NCBI RefSeq assembly: GCF_015209745.1
Contig: NZ_CP063657.1
Location: 1,488,001-1,552,000, forward strand
From: Lysobacter avium
Lineage (GTDB): Bacteria; Pseudomonadota; Gammaproteobacteria; Xanthomonadales; Xanthomonadaceae
Reading direction: 5' to 3'
Length of the DNA: 64,000 bases
Shown: positions 24,741-35,479 of the stretch, one piece after another
Numbering within the stretch: the stretch's first letter is position 1
Layout of the letters: each line of letters begins with the position of its first letter
Made by a program: the position numbers and the translations under genes
Notes under the pieces: model-generated
Database searches by the model: none
Told to the model about the DNA's origin: nothing
Seen by the model: only the letters and a program-made list of their open reading frames with translations

Positions 24741-26309
24741 TCAGACTTTCCGGTAGTGGTCGACGACGCGGTAGCGGCGGGCGTAGAGCCCGAACACCAG
24801 CGCGGCCACCAGTGCGAAGGCGGCAAAAAAGAACATCTGGAATGAGGCGGTGCTGAGCCCGGTGGCGGCAATGTTCCCGGTCACCGCATCGTTGCGGACC
24901 GCGGCGTTGGCCAGCAGCACCCACAGGTTGCCGATCGTGGTGGTCAGGTTCCAGAAGCTCATCACCACGCCCTTCATCGCCAATGGCGCCTGGCTGTAGG
25001 CGAACTCGAGCCCGGTTGCCGAGACCAGCACCTCGCCGAAGGTCAGCAGCGCGTACGGCAGGACCTGCCAGACGATCGACATCGGGTCGCCGTTGTCCAT
25101 GGCCACCTGGATACCGCCGATGGCGATCCAGGCCAGGCCGCTGAAGGCGATGCCCGCGGTCATCCGGCGCAGTGCGGTGGGTTCCCAGCCGAAACGCCGC
25201 AGCGCCGGGTACAGCACCATGTTGTTGAACGGGATCAGGATCATCACCAGCGCCGGGTTCAGCGCCTGCATCTGCGATGAGACAAACCACTCGGGCTTGG
25301 CCATCGCGTTGCCCTGGATGACCCAGGTCGACGCCTTCTGGTCGAACAGCGAGAAGAACGGCGTGGTCAGCGCGAAGATCACCAGCACCCGCAGGACGCT
25401 GCGCACGCCATCGACCGCCATGTCCGGATGCACGCCGCGGGCCCGATCAAGCTGCATATAGGCGCCGCCGCCCACGCCGACCAGCAAAACCACCAGCGCG
25501 ATGCAGAACGCGATCACGAATCCCAGGGTCGGAATCAGTGCGAACGAGGCGGCGGCCACGACCAAGCCCGCCATCGCCATCCACAGGCCCATCCTCCCCT
25601 GCCCCGGCTTCTCGGCCAGCAGCGCGGTGCGGATGACCCGCGAGAAGGAGTCCGGATCCGCCACCGTGGCCGGCGGGACGATCACGTAGTGCTTCCGGCC
25701 CAGCCAGAACACCAGGGTGGCGATGAACATCAGCGCGCCCGGGATGCCGAAGGCCACGCTGGCACCGAAGTGCTTCAGGAACAGCGGCATCATCAGCGAG
25801 GCGAACAGCGAACCGAAGTTGATGATCCAGTAGAAGCCGTCAAAGACGACCTTCGCCAGGTGCTTGTTGGTGCGGTCGAACTGGTCGCCGACAAAGGACG
25901 CCACCAGCGGCTTGATGCCGCCCGCGCCCAGCGCGATCAGGCCCAGGCCGGTGAAGAACCCGGTGCGGCTGTCCTCGAACATCGCCAGGCAGGCATGCCC
26001 GGCGCAGTAGATCAGGCTGAACCACAGGATGGTGTTGTACTTGCCGAAAAACCGGTCCGACAGGTAGCCGCCAAGCAACGGGAAGAAGTACACACCGATC
26101 ATGAAGGTGTGCATCAGGTCCTTCGCCGCCAGCTCGCGCTCGGTGCCTTCCAGGATGTGCTGCAGCAACGTCGAGGTGATCAGGAACTGCACCAGGATGT
26201 TGCGCATGCCATAGAAGCTGAAGCGCTCGCATCCCTCGTTGCCGATGATGTAGCGGATCTGGCGCGGAAACCGGGCCTTGCCGGTGCCCGCGGCGGCGTT
26301 GGTCGTCAT
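24741..26309 (-). CDS. POT/PTR family proton-coupled oligopeptide transporter
   Basis: The 522-residue inner-membrane protein has the POT family N-terminal motif variant GNEGCERFSFYGM (the ExxER proton/substrate site) and the GLGLIALGAGGIKP segment. It would import di- or tripeptides with protons. It lies between a TonB receptor (85 bases upstream) and a rhomboid gene (3 bases downstream), all on one strand, which hints at a peptide-uptake transcript. Confidence 0.9.
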   Translation of the reverse strand: MTTNAAAGTGKARFPRQIRYIIGNEGCERFSFYGMRNILVQFLITSTLLQHILEGTERELAAKDLMHTFMIGVYFFPLLGGYLSDRFFGKYNTILWFSLIYCAGHACLAMFEDSRTGFFTGLGLIALGAGGIKPLVASFVGDQFDRTNKHLAKVVFDGFYWIINFGSLFASLMMPLFLKHFGASVAFGIPGALMFIATLVFWLGRKHYVIVPPATVADPDSFSRVIRTALLAEKPGQGRMGLWMAMAGLVVAAASFALIPTLGFVIAFCIALVVLLVGVGGGAYMQLDRARGVHPDMAVDGVRSVLRVLVIFALTTPFFSLFDQKASTWVIQGNAMAKPEWFVSSQMQALNPALVMILIPFNNMVLYPALRRFGWEPTALRRMTAGIAFSGLAWIAIGGIQVAMDNGDPMSIVWQVLPYALLTFGEVLVSATGLEFAYSQAPLAMKGVVMSFWNLTTTIGNLWVLLANAAVRNDAVTGNIAATGLSTASFQMFFFAAFALVAALVFGLYARRYRVVDHYRKV

Positions 26310-26394
26310 CGTTGGATGGTCCGGAAAAATCGAAACCCGGAGCCTACGCGAAGCCGGTCGCCAACGCCCCTGCCGTTGGCGATCTTCCGCTCAA

Positions 26395-28581
26395 TCAGAA
26401 GCTGCGGCTCGCGGAAACGCCGATCTGCCAGTGACGACCCGGCGCGGGCTCGTAGTAGCGCCCGTTGCCGTCGTTGACGATGACCGAGCCGATGATGTCG
26501 CGGTCAAAGACGTTGTTGAGCCGTGCGAAACCGCGCCATTCCAGCCCGGCGCGCTGGATGCGGTGCTCGGCGGCCAGGTCGAAGCGCGCGGCCGCCGGCG
26601 CGTATTCGGAGTTGGCATCGTCCACGGCGATGCGGTCGGTGAACCGACCTTCCAGCATCACGTCGGTCGAGGCGAGCGGGCTCCAGCGCAGCTCCGACCA
26701 CGCGGTATTGCGGGCCAGCCCCGGGATGCGACGACCTGCCTGGATGATCAGGCTGTCGTCGCCGCAGGGCGGCGTCCCGCACGCGGCGAAATCGGTCAGG
26801 TATTCGGCGTCCAGGAAGGTGTAGGCGCCCGACAGGTGCCACTGGGGCGCAAACTCGACGGTACCGGCCAGTTCCACGCCGCGCCGCCGCGAGACGCCGG
26901 CGTTGCCGTACACGCTGCGACCGCCCTGGTTGGCGATGACCACCAGCTCGTCGCGGGTCCGGCTCTGGAACACTGCTCCGGACCATTCCCAGCCGTCGCG
27001 TCGTGCGCGGACACCGGCTTCGATGTTGCGACTGCGCGCCGGCTCCAGCCCGTCGTTCAGGCCGCTGCGATCGTCATCGCGATAGGCCAGCTCCGACAGG
27101 GTCGGCGTCTCGAATCCAGCGCCCGCGTTGGCGTACACGCTCAGCCACGGGGTCGCGCGGAACAGCACTCCGGCGACCGGCGAGGTGCGCGCGTACTCCA
27201 ACGAACCGCTGTCATCGGGGTTGTCGGCGGTGATGTAATGATCGCGCGAGTTGAAACGCACCTGGCTGCGGCGTGCGCCCAGGTTGATCCGCCAGCGTTC
27301 GGCCGGAGCCCACTCGGCCTGCGCGTAGATATCGCGGGCGGTAACGCGGTCGTCCTGGTCGCGGCGGAGCTTGCCCACCACGCCGATGCGGTCGCCGATG
27401 AAATTCTCGAACCCGCGCCGGCGCTCCTCCGACACCTGGTATTCCAGCCCGGTGGTCAGCGAGAACGGCCGCTCCAGCAGACTGGAGGTCCATTGCCAGC
27501 GCAGGTCGGCGCCGCTGTAGTCGCGATCCAGGTCGATCGCTCCGCCGCCGTGCATGGGGTTCTTGCGCTGGACGATGACGGGGACTGAAAGCATCTGGGT
27601 GGTCTTGCGACTGCCGGCGTGGGCCGTCAGTTGCAGCGTCTGCGATTCGCCCAGCGCCTGCTCGATCCGGGCGCCGGCCTGGCCCTGGCGGACCGTCTTG
27701 CGGGTGTCGAACGCGAGCGCGCCATCGCTGGCAGCGCGACGGTCACCACGCAACTGGCTCGCGGTCAGCCCCTGCGGGTCGTCGGCCTCGAGGTCCAGAC
27801 CGTTGACCAGCACGGTGTAGCGCGTCCCCGTGCCGGCGGCGCCTTTGAGTACCGTCTGGCCGCTGCGCCGGTGCGAGCGGCTGTGGCGGCGATAGCCGTC
27901 GCTGCGCACATCGGCGAAATCGCCAACGAAGCTGCCGTCCTTCCCGTCACCCCAAGGGGTCTGGAACGACAGCGAGGACTGCTGCAAACCGTAGCCGCCC
28001 AGCACAAGGCCGGCGGAGAGCGTCGGTTCGGCGGGTGCCGATGCGGTGAACAGCGAAATCACGCCGCCCGAGGCGTTGCCGTACAGCGCCGAGAACGGGC
28101 CGCGCAGCACTTCGATGCGCTCCGCCGATGCGATCGGAAAATGCGACACCTGCCCCTGCCCGTCCGGCATCGTGGCCGGGATCCCGTCGGTGTAGAGCCG
28201 CACGCCGCGTACGCCAAAGGTTGCCCGCGCGCCGAAGCCACGGATCGAGATCTGCAGGTCCTGCGCGTCGTTCTGGCGATTGCGCGCCACCACGCCGGGT
28301 ACCCGGCCCAGGGACTCGGACAGGTCAATGGCCGGACGCGCCCGATGGATGGCGTCGGCTTCCACCACGTCGATGCCGGCCGGCACCACGAGGGCGTCGG
28401 CGGGGATCCGGGTCGCCGAGACCACGACCGAAGGCAGCTGCACCGCGGACCCTGAGGGGGCATCCGGGCCTTTTGTGGGGTAACGGGTTGACTGGGCGTG
28501 GGCGGGAGCCGACAGCGCCATGACGATGCAACCGTGCAGGAGAATCAGCGACGGCCAGGTGCGTCCAAGGGTATGTCCCAC
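26395..28581 (-). CDS. TonB-dependent outer-membrane receptor
   Basis: The protein of about 728 residues has a signal peptide (ending APAHAQ). A plug domain follows (VVVSATRIPADAL, then ISIRGFGARATFGVRGVRLYTDGIP and GPFSALYGNASGGVI), then a 22-strand-type barrel ending in aromatic F. The GTG at 28581 was chosen because GAGG lies 9 bases before it and it gives a compact signal peptide. An ATG at 28614 adds 11 residues but has no ribosome site. The ligand is unknown: the plug resembles FecA/FepA-like receptors, but the POT transporter downstream suggests peptides or peptide-bound substrates. Confidence 0.85.
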   Translation of the reverse strand: MGHTLGRTWPSLILLHGCIVMALSAPAHAQSTRYPTKGPDAPSGSAVQLPSVVVSATRIPADALVVPAGIDVVEADAIHRARPAIDLSESLGRVPGVVARNRQNDAQDLQISIRGFGARATFGVRGVRLYTDGIPATMPDGQGQVSHFPIASAERIEVLRGPFSALYGNASGGVISLFTASAPAEPTLSAGLVLGGYGLQQSSLSFQTPWGDGKDGSFVGDFADVRSDGYRRHSRSHRRSGQTVLKGAAGTGTRYTVLVNGLDLEADDPQGLTASQLRGDRRAASDGALAFDTRKTVRQGQAGARIEQALGESQTLQLTAHAGSRKTTQMLSVPVIVQRKNPMHGGGAIDLDRDYSGADLRWQWTSSLLERPFSLTTGLEYQVSEERRRGFENFIGDRIGVVGKLRRDQDDRVTARDIYAQAEWAPAERWRINLGARRSQVRFNSRDHYITADNPDDSGSLEYARTSPVAGVLFRATPWLSVYANAGAGFETPTLSELAYRDDDRSGLNDGLEPARSRNIEAGVRARRDGWEWSGAVFQSRTRDELVVIANQGGRSVYGNAGVSRRRGVELAGTVEFAPQWHLSGAYTFLDAEYLTDFAACGTPPCGDDSLIIQAGRRIPGLARNTAWSELRWSPLASTDVMLEGRFTDRIAVDDANSEYAPAAARFDLAAEHRIQRAGLEWRGFARLNNVFDRDIIGSVIVNDGNGRYYEPAPGRHWQIGVSASRSF

Positions 28582-28818
28582 GTTGCAAAACCTCGTATTG
28601 GGCGCGTAGCGCATTCGTGAATGGACGCGCAGCCTAACGCGGTTCGCAGCAGGGGCTTGTGTTCAGGCATTCACAGATCGTCTGGAAGCGCGACATCACC
28701 CGTACGTCAAGTGTCGGCAGCGACAATCACAGCCTCGGCCACTCCGCGTCGCGGAATCCAGATTCCGCTAAAGAACGTATGCAACGAGAACGCCTGTTCA
28801 GGTTTCTGGCGGACTGCG

Positions 28819-28824
28819 TTGACA
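28819..28824 (+). promoter_or_regulatory. -35 element of the RND efflux operon
   Basis: TTGACA is a perfect -35 hexamer. A weak -10 (CATTCT, 28842-28847) sits 17 bases downstream, inside the right arm of the TetR-type operator, so repressor binding would block the polymerase. Confidence 0.6.
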
Positions 28825-28829
28825 ATAAA

Positions 28830-28847
28830 AGAATGATCGTTCATTCT
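28830..28847. promoter_or_regulatory. TetR-type operator at the RND efflux promoter
   Basis: AGAATGA-TCGT-TCATTCT has perfect 7-base inverted arms and starts 5 bases after a TTGACA -35 element. This is the usual size and position of an AcrR/TtgR-like operator. The probable binder is the TetR-family protein encoded as the fourth gene of the operon. Confidence 0.7.
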
Positions 28848-28904
28848 CCCCCGGTCAGAGCGGCCGCCCGCTCTTTTTTTCATTCCATTTTTGAGTCCAG
28901 TCCC

Positions 28905-30191
28905 ATGCCCAGGTCCCCTCGCCACTTGGTTTTCCTGCCGCTGGCGCTAGCCGCCGCCCTCGCCGCGTGCGGTGGTGAGCCAGAAGCCCAGCAACGTCCC
29001 GCGACCCCGGTCACCGTGGTGACGCTTGCTCCGCAAACCACAACGTTGACGCGGGAACTGCCCGGCAGGACCAACGCCTACCAGATTGCCGAGGTCCGCC
29101 CGCAGGTCACCGGGATCGTTGCCAAGCGCCTGTTCCAGGAGGGTGGCAGGGTGAAAGCCGGCCAGCCGCTGTATCAACTGGACAACGCGGCCTACCGGGC
29201 GTCGGCGGCCACCGCACAGGCACAGCTGGCGCGGGCCAAGGCGACCCTGGTCGCAGCCCGCCTGACCGCGGCGCGTTCGGCCGAGCTTGCCCGGATCGAC
29301 GCCGTGAGCAAACAGGACAACGAAAACGCCACCGCCGCCCTGCGCCAGGCCGAAGCGGAAGTCGCCGCCGGCCAGGCCGCTGTGCAGAGCGCGCAGGTGA
29401 CCCTGGGTTTCGCCCAGATCACCGCGCCCATCAGTGGACGGATCGGCAAATCCTCGGTGACACAGGGCGCGCTCGTTACCGCGAACCAGCCAGAGGCATT
29501 GGCCACCGTGCAGCAACTGGATCCCATCTACGTGGACCTGACGCAGTCCGCCAGCGAGCTGCTTGAACTGCGCAAGGGTCTTGCCTCCGGGAGCCTGGAA
29601 GACGGTCGCAGCCTGCCGGTAACGATCCTCCTGGAGGACGGCACCGAGTTCGAGTACAAGGGCGAGCTGGAGTTCTCCGAGGTCAGCGTGGACCCGACCA
29701 CCGGCAGCTACGCGCTGCGGGTCAAGGTCGCCAACCCCGACGACCTGCTGCTGCCGGGCATGTACGTACGCGCGGTGATCGGCGGTGGCGTGCGCCAGAA
29801 CGCCATCCTGGTGCCGCAACAGGGCATCACGCGCGACCCCAAGGGCAACGCGACGGCCATGGTCGTCAATGCCGAGAACAAGGTGGAGGTGCGCCAGGTC
29901 AAGGTCAACCGCACCATTGGCGACAAATGGCTGGTGGATGACGGCCTGGTGGCGGGCGATCGCGTCATCGTCGAGGGCCTGCAGAAGGTGCAGCCCGACG
30001 CCCCGGTACAGCCGACGGAAGCCGGTGATCAGCCCGCGGCACCGGCTCTGCCGGGCGCCGACGGCGGTGCGCCAGCGGGCGCGGCTCCCGCCGCCGCCCC
30101 AACGGGTGCGTCCAACCCCGATGCCGCCGACCCGGCGACCCCCGCCGATGCCGCCCCGCCCGCTGACGAAGCGCCGGCCTCGCAGCAGTAA
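28905..30191 (+). CDS. RND efflux periplasmic adaptor (membrane fusion protein)
   Basis: The 428-residue lipoprotein (lipidated C22 in LAAACGG region) is an AcrA/MexA-type adaptor. The order is a barrel-sandwich lipoyl half ([22 protein letters not shown]), an alpha-helical hairpin (about 95-165), the second lipoyl half ([14 protein letters not shown]) and beta-barrel domains. An unusual Pro/Ala-rich tail runs from about 365 to the end. The adaptor links the inner-membrane pump to the outer-membrane channel. The start at 28905 follows the operator by 57 bases; the pump gene begins 14 bases after the stop. Confidence 0.9.
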   Translation: MPRSPRHLVFLPLALAAALAACGGEPEAQQRPATPVTVVTLAPQTTTLTRELPGRTNAYQIAEVRPQVTGIVAKRLFQEGGRVKAGQPLYQLDNAAYRASAATAQAQLARAKATLVAARLTAARSAELARIDAVSKQDNENATAALRQAEAEVAAGQAAVQSAQVTLGFAQITAPISGRIGKSSVTQGALVTANQPEALATVQQLDPIYVDLTQSASELLELRKGLASGSLEDGRSLPVTILLEDGTEFEYKGELEFSEVSVDPTTGSYALRVKVANPDDLLLPGMYVRAVIGGGVRQNAILVPQQGITRDPKGNATAMVVNAENKVEVRQVKVNRTIGDKWLVDDGLVAGDRVIVEGLQKVQPDAPVQPTEAGDQPAAPALPGADGGAPAGAAPAAAPTGASNPDAADPATPADAAPPADEAPASQQ

Positions 30192-30205
30192 GCAGAGAAT
30201 TCCCC

Positions 30206-33200
30206 ATGGCCCACTTCTTCATTGACCGCCCGATCTTTGCCTGGGTGATCGCGATCATCGTGATGCTCGCCGGTTCGTTGGCGATCTTCACCCTGCCTAT
30301 TTCCCAGTACCCCACGATCGCGCCGCCCACGGTGTCGATCAATGCCAACTATCCGGGCGCGTCTGCCCGCGTGGTGGAGGACTCGGTGACGCAGATCATC
30401 GAGCAGAACCTGAAAGGCCTCGACGGCCTGCTGTACTTCTCCTCCACCAGCGCGGCCAACGGCAGCGCGTCCATCACCCTGACCTTCGACGAGGGTACCG
30501 ACCCGGATACGGCGCAGGTGCAGGTGCAGAACAAGCTGCAGGCCGCGATGCCCCTGATGCCGCAGGAAGTGCAGCGCCAGGGCGTGAACGTCAGCAAGTC
30601 CTCCAGCGGATTCCTGCAGGTCATCGGCTTCGTGTCCGAAGACGGCAGCATGAAGAAGGACGACATCGCCGACTACATCGGTGCCAACGTCGCCGATCCG
30701 CTCAGCCGGGTGCCAGGCGTCGGCAACATCCAGGTGTTCGGTGCCAAGTACGCCATGCGCATCTGGCTGGACCCCAACAAGCTCGATACCTACGCCTTGA
30801 CGCCGGCCGACATCACGGCGGCGCTGCAGGCGCAGAACGCCCAGGTCGCGGTGGGTACGCTCGGCGGTGCGCCGGCTATTGACGGCCAGCAGATCAACGC
30901 CACCATCACCGCGCAGGATCGGCTGCAGACGCCGGAGCAGTTCCGCGACATCATGCTGCGCAACAACAAGGACGGCTCGGTGCTGCGTCTGGGCGACGTC
31001 GCCCGCGTCGAGCTGGGTGCGGAGAACTACGAGTTCATCACCCGCTACAACGGCCAGACCGCGACCGGTGTGGCGATTTCGCTGGCCACCGGTGCGAACG
31101 CGCTGGACACCGCCGATGGCGTGAAGAAAACCCTCGAGGAGCTGAAGCCGTTCTTCCCACCGGGCCTGGTGGCGGTCACCCCGTTCGACACAACCCCGTT
31201 CGTCCGCGTCGCGATCAAGGGCGTCATCATGACGCTGATCGAGGCGATCGTGCTGGTGTTCCTGGTGATGTACCTGTTCCTGCAGAACTTCCGCGCGACC
31301 CTGATCCCGACCATCGCCGTCCCGGTGGTGCTGCTGGGCACGTTCGGCATCCTGTCGGCGCTGGGCTTCTCGGTGAACATGCTGACCATGTTCGCGATGG
31401 TTCTGGCGATCGGATTGCTGGTCGATGATGCGATCGTCGTGGTGGAGAACGTCGAGCGGCTCATGTCCGAGGAAGGCCTGTCGCCACTGGAGGCCTCGCG
31501 CAAGTCCATGGACCAGATCACCGGCGCCCTGGTCGGCATCGGCGTGGTGCTCTCAGCCGTGTTCATTCCGATGGCATTCCTGGGCGGGTCCACCGGCGTC
31601 ATCTATCGCCAGTTCTCCGCCACCATCGTCTCGGCCATGGCCTTGTCGGTGATGGTGGCGATCGTGCTGACGCCGGCGCTGTGCGCGACCATGCTCAAGC
31701 CGATCAACAACGGCGAGCATGGGAAGACGACCGGGTTCTTTGGCTGGTTCAACCGCCACTTCGACAGCGGCAGCGCCAAGTACCAGCGTGGCGTGCGCTC
31801 GATGATCGGCCGGCGCAAGCGCTACATGGGGGTCTTCGCCCTGATGGTGTTGCTGATGGGCTTCCTGTTCCTGCGCCTGCCCAGCTCGTTCCTGCCTCCC
31901 GAAGACCAGGGCGTCCTGTTCTCCGAGATCGTTGCGCCGGTGGGTGCCACGCAGGAGCGGACCATGGAGTCGATCACCAAGCTGGAGGACTACTTCCTCG
32001 AGAACGAGAAGGATGCCGTTGAGTCGGTGTTCTCCATCCAGGGTTTCAGCTTCAGCGGCACGGGCCAGAACAGCGGCATGGCGTTCATCAAGCTCAAGGA
32101 CTGGAGCGAGCGCAAGGACAAGGACCTGGCCGCCAGCGCCGTGGCCGGTCGGGCGATGATGGGCCTGTCGGGGATCAAGGACGCGTTCGCGTTCGCGTTC
32201 TCGCCGCCGGCGATTCCGGAACTGGGTACGTCCGCAGGCTTCACCCTGTACCTGAAGGACAACGCGGGGATGGGCCATGACGCCCTGGTCAACGCACGCA
32301 ACCAGTTGCTCGGCGCTGCTTCGCAGGACCCGATGCTGGTCAACGTACGCCCGAACGGCAAGGAAGACGCACCCCAGCTGCGCCTGGACATCGACCAGCA
32401 GAAGGCCGCCGCGCTGGGGCTTTCGGCTGCGCAGATCAATGCAACGCTGGCCGCCGCGTGGGGTGGGCAGTACATCGATGACTTCATCGATCGCGGCCGG
32501 GTCAAACGGGTGATGTTGCAGGCCGATGCGCCGTTCCGGATGGTGCCCGATGACTTCAACCGCTGGTCGGTACGCAACAATCAAGGCGAAATGGTGCCGT
32601 TCTCGGCGTTCGGCACCTCGCGCTGGGAGTACGGTTCACCGCGACTTGAGCGCTACAACGGCGTGCCGGCGATGGAGATCAACGGCGAAGCCGCACCGGG
32701 CGAGAGCTCCGGCGCAGCCATGGACCGCGTCGAAGAGCTCGCAGCGCAACTGCCGCAGGGCTTCGAGATCGAGTGGACCGGCCTGTCGTTCCAGGAGCGG
32801 GCGGCCGGCGCGCAGACCCCGCTGCTGTACACCCTCTCGCTGCTGATCGTATTCCTGGCGCTTGCCGCGCTGTACGAAAGCTGGACGATCCCCACGGCGG
32901 TGTTGATGGTCGCCCCACTGGGCATCCTGGGCACCGCCCTGGCGGCATCGCTGCGTGGCATGGAGCGTGACGTGTACTTCCAGGTGGCGATGCTGACCAC
33001 GGTGGGTCTGACCAGCAAGAACGCGATCATGATCATTACCTTTGCCCGCGACCACATGGTCGAGGACGGGATGGATCTCATCCGGGCCACGATGCAGGCG
33101 GTGCACGAACGCCTCCGACCGATCCTGATGACTTCGCTTGCGTTCGGAATGGGCGTTCTCCCACTGGCCATCGCCAGCGGCGCTGGATCGGGCGCACAGC

Positions 33201-33361
33201 GTGCAATCGGCACCGGGGTGCTCGGCGGCATGATCGTAGGGTCGCTGCTGGGTCTGTTCTTCGTACCGCTCTTCTTCGTGGTCATCGAGTTGCTGTTTGA
33301 CCGGGACCTGCGCAAACCCGCTGCCGAAGCGCTCGCAGCAGGAGATGACAGCAATGCATAA
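30206..33361 (+). CDS. RND multidrug efflux inner-membrane pump (HAE1, AcrB/MexB type)
   Basis: The 1051-residue pump has the classical 12-helix RND architecture, starting [17 protein letters not shown]. The proton-relay aspartates D407 and D408 (in [13 protein letters not shown]) fall at the same numbers as in AcrB. Proton-driven trimers of this family capture drugs, detergents and other hydrophobic compounds from the periplasm and inner membrane. The gene sits between its adaptor and its outer-membrane partner; its last 8 bases overlap the latter. Which Stenotrophomonas-type Sme or AcrB pump is closest cannot be decided here. Confidence 0.95.
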   Translation: MAHFFIDRPIFAWVIAIIVMLAGSLAIFTLPISQYPTIAPPTVSINANYPGASARVVEDSVTQIIEQNLKGLDGLLYFSSTSAANGSASITLTFDEGTDPDTAQVQVQNKLQAAMPLMPQEVQRQGVNVSKSSSGFLQVIGFVSEDGSMKKDDIADYIGANVADPLSRVPGVGNIQVFGAKYAMRIWLDPNKLDTYALTPADITAALQAQNAQVAVGTLGGAPAIDGQQINATITAQDRLQTPEQFRDIMLRNNKDGSVLRLGDVARVELGAENYEFITRYNGQTATGVAISLATGANALDTADGVKKTLEELKPFFPPGLVAVTPFDTTPFVRVAIKGVIMTLIEAIVLVFLVMYLFLQNFRATLIPTIAVPVVLLGTFGILSALGFSVNMLTMFAMVLAIGLLVDDAIVVVENVERLMSEEGLSPLEASRKSMDQITGALVGIGVVLSAVFIPMAFLGGSTGVIYRQFSATIVSAMALSVMVAIVLTPALCATMLKPINNGEHGKTTGFFGWFNRHFDSGSAKYQRGVRSMIGRRKRYMGVFALMVLLMGFLFLRLPSSFLPPEDQGVLFSEIVAPVGATQERTMESITKLEDYFLENEKDAVESVFSIQGFSFSGTGQNSGMAFIKLKDWSERKDKDLAASAVAGRAMMGLSGIKDAFAFAFSPPAIPELGTSAGFTLYLKDNAGMGHDALVNARNQLLGAASQDPMLVNVRPNGKEDAPQLRLDIDQQKAAALGLSAAQINATLAAAWGGQYIDDFIDRGRVKRVMLQADAPFRMVPDDFNRWSVRNNQGEMVPFSAFGTSRWEYGSPRLERYNGVPAMEINGEAAPGESSGAAMDRVEELAAQLPQGFEIEWTGLSFQERAAGAQTPLLYTLSLLIVFLALAALYESWTIPTAVLMVAPLGILGTALAASLRGMERDVYFQVAMLTTVGLTSKNAIMIITFARDHMVEDGMDLIRATMQAVHERLRPILMTSLAFGMGVLPLAIASGAGSGAQRAIGTGVLGGMIVGSLLGLFFVPLFFVVIELLFDRDLRKPAAEALAAGDDSNA

Positions 33362-34793
33362 GCCTCTAGTAACTGCGCTTGCGCTGGCGACCAGCCTGTT
33401 CGTGTCCGGCTGCGCGATGCTCGAGCCGCGAGTGCCGGAAGTGGCCCCGTCGATCCCTGCCGAGTGGCCGTTGCCGCCGACGACGTCGACCGACTCGATG
33501 GCACAGCCGGCGGCCTCCATGGGGCCACAGCTGGATCTGGGCACGACGCCGGTTGCCGACGTCGGTTGGCGGGATTTCTTCCTCGACCCGCGCCTGGAAC
33601 AACTCATCGCGCAGGCCCTGGAGAACAACCGCGACCTGCGCGTTGCGGTGCTGAATGTAGAGCGTGCCCGCTCGCAGTACCGCATCCAGCGTGCCGACCG
33701 GGTGCCCTCACTGGGCGTCAGCGCAGAACTCCAGCGCACCGGCGGTGATGCGCCCGTCACCGAGCTCTACACTGCCGGACTTGGGATCGCGCAGTTCGAA
33801 CTGGACCTGTTCGGACGCGTTCGCAGCCTCAGCCACGCCGCGTTGCAAAGCTACTTCGCAAGCGAGGAGTCGCGCCGCGCCGCGCAACTCTCGCTGGTGG
33901 CGGAGGTCGCCAATACCTACCTGGCGTTGGCGGCCGACCAGGAACTGCTTCGCGTGACCGAGGCCAGGCTGGAGAACCAGCAGGCTGCCTTTGACCTGAC
34001 CGAGAAGCGTTTCGAGCTCGGCGCACTGTCCGCACTGGATCTCAACCAGGCTCGGACCACGGTCGAAGCCGCACGCTCCGACGTCGCCCGGTTCGCCGGC
34101 CAGGTGGCACAGGACATCAACGCATTGACGTTGCTGGTGGGCGACACCATCGACCCTGCGCTGCTGCCGACGCGATTCGAGCCGAGCGTCAGTGGCCTGG
34201 CCGGACTGCCTGCCGCGCTGCCCTCGAGCGTGCTGCTGCGCCGGCCGGACGTGATGTCCGCAGAGCATCGCCTGCTGGCGGCCAATGCCAACATCGGGGC
34301 GGCGCGTGCGGCGTTCTTCCCGTCCATCAGCCTGACAGGTTCGATCGGCTCGGCGAGCGACGAGCTGTCGGGGTTGTTCAAGTCCGGCAGTGGCATGTGG
34401 TCGTTCATGCCGCAGATCAACCTGCCGATTTTCCAGGGTGGCCGGCTGCGCGCCAACCTGGGCATGGCCACGGCGGATCGTGACATCGCGCTGGCCGAGT
34501 ACGAGAAGTCGATCCAGAGTGGCTTCCGCGAGGTCGCCGATGCCCTGGCGCTGAGCAAGACGCTGGCCCAGCAACGTGTGGCGCAGGAAGCGCTGCTGCA
34601 GGCGGCCACCCGTACCAACGAGTTGTCGCAGGCCCGCTACGACGCCGGCCTGGACAGCTATCTCACCCTGCTGATCACCCAGCGCACGCTGTATGACGCC
34701 CAGCAGTCGCTGGTGGCAACGCTGCTTGCCGAGCAGGCCAACCGGGTGACCCTCTACAAGGTGCTTGGCGGAGGCTGGGTCGAAGGCCAATGA
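33354..34793 (+). CDS. RND efflux outer-membrane channel lipoprotein (NodT/OprM family)
   Basis: The 479-residue protein has a lipoprotein signal with lipidated C20 (FVSGC). The two tandem outer-membrane efflux protein repeats follow (one around 80-260 with [21 protein letters not shown], the other around 285-470). It is the TolC/OprM-like exit duct of the pump. The ATG at 33354 has GGAG nine bases upstream; an ATG at 33345 is too close to it. The start lies inside the pump gene's final codons, and the stop overlaps the TetR gene by ATGA. Confidence 0.95.
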   Translation: MHKPLVTALALATSLFVSGCAMLEPRVPEVAPSIPAEWPLPPTTSTDSMAQPAASMGPQLDLGTTPVADVGWRDFFLDPRLEQLIAQALENNRDLRVAVLNVERARSQYRIQRADRVPSLGVSAELQRTGGDAPVTELYTAGLGIAQFELDLFGRVRSLSHAALQSYFASEESRRAAQLSLVAEVANTYLALAADQELLRVTEARLENQQAAFDLTEKRFELGALSALDLNQARTTVEAARSDVARFAGQVAQDINALTLLVGDTIDPALLPTRFEPSVSGLAGLPAALPSSVLLRRPDVMSAEHRLLAANANIGAARAAFFPSISLTGSIGSASDELSGLFKSGSGMWSFMPQINLPIFQGGRLRANLGMATADRDIALAEYEKSIQSGFREVADALALSKTLAQQRVAQEALLQAATRTNELSQARYDAGLDSYLTLLITQRTLYDAQQSLVATLLAEQANRVTLYKVLGGGWVEGQ

Positions 34794-35407
34794 ACGCGGC
34801 ACCGGACATCCCAGCGGCCAACAAGGCAGAGGCACGTGTAGAGGCGCAACGGGAGCGCATCCTCGTGGCCGCGCAGAAATGTTTCGTTGAACGCGGTTTC
34901 CACGGGGCCAGCATGGCCAATATCGCCGACACGGCGGGTATGAGCGCGGGCCTGATCTACCGCTACTTCGCCGGCAAAAACGAGATCATCCTGGCCATCG
35001 TGGAGCATCAACTGGCGATGCTGCTCAAGGACATGAACCTGAAGCGCAAGGTCGACATCACCGCTGAGCTCATCGCCAGCTTCGATCGTGGTGGTGATGA
35101 CGAGACCCGCGGCATGAATCCCGCGCTGCTGCTGGAGATGTCCGCCGAGGCAACGCGCGACCCGAGCATCGCCGCTTCACTGGACGGTTTTGACCGGGCC
35201 TTGCGCTGCGCGTTGGCCAGTTGGCTGGCGGAGGACGACGAAGACGGTCGCCCGGGCCTGCCGAAACCGCTGGCCCAGCAACGCGCGCTGTTGATGCAGC
35301 TGCTGTTTGAAGGCCTGAAGGTGCGCCAGACCCGCGAGCCGGATCTCGATCGCGACCTGCTTGAGGCGGCGCTGCGGGAGTTCGTGCCGCAATTGCTCGA
35401 GGCCTAG
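34790..35407 (+). CDS. TetR/AcrR family transcriptional regulator of the efflux operon
   Basis: The 205-residue protein has the TetR N-terminal helix-turn-helix (ILVAAQKCFVERGFHGASMANIA, then YRYFAGKNEIILAIVE) and a variable C-terminal ligand domain. It is the last gene of the four-gene operon, coupled through an ATGA overlap. The palindromic operator over the operon promoter (28830-28847) suggests autoregulated repression relieved by pump substrates. Most pump-linked TetR genes are divergent, so the terminal position is less usual. Confidence 0.9.
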   Translation: MNAAPDIPAANKAEARVEAQRERILVAAQKCFVERGFHGASMANIADTAGMSAGLIYRYFAGKNEIILAIVEHQLAMLLKDMNLKRKVDITAELIASFDRGGDDETRGMNPALLLEMSAEATRDPSIAASLDGFDRALRCALASWLAEDDEDGRPGLPKPLAQQRALLMQLLFEGLKVRQTREPDLDRDLLEAALREFVPQLLEA

Positions 35408-35479
35408 CGCTGGCTCGGCGGCAATGTGTTTCCCGATCGGCACCTCGGCACCGCATGCCATAACGCGCGGGCGGGTGCG

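Noticed and set aside
28612..28623. Palindrome CATTCGTGAATG at the TonB receptor start, resembling the efflux operator
   Set aside because: The half-sites have inverted order compared with the operator at 28830, and it overlaps an alternative start codon. Chance is more likely than a second TetR site.
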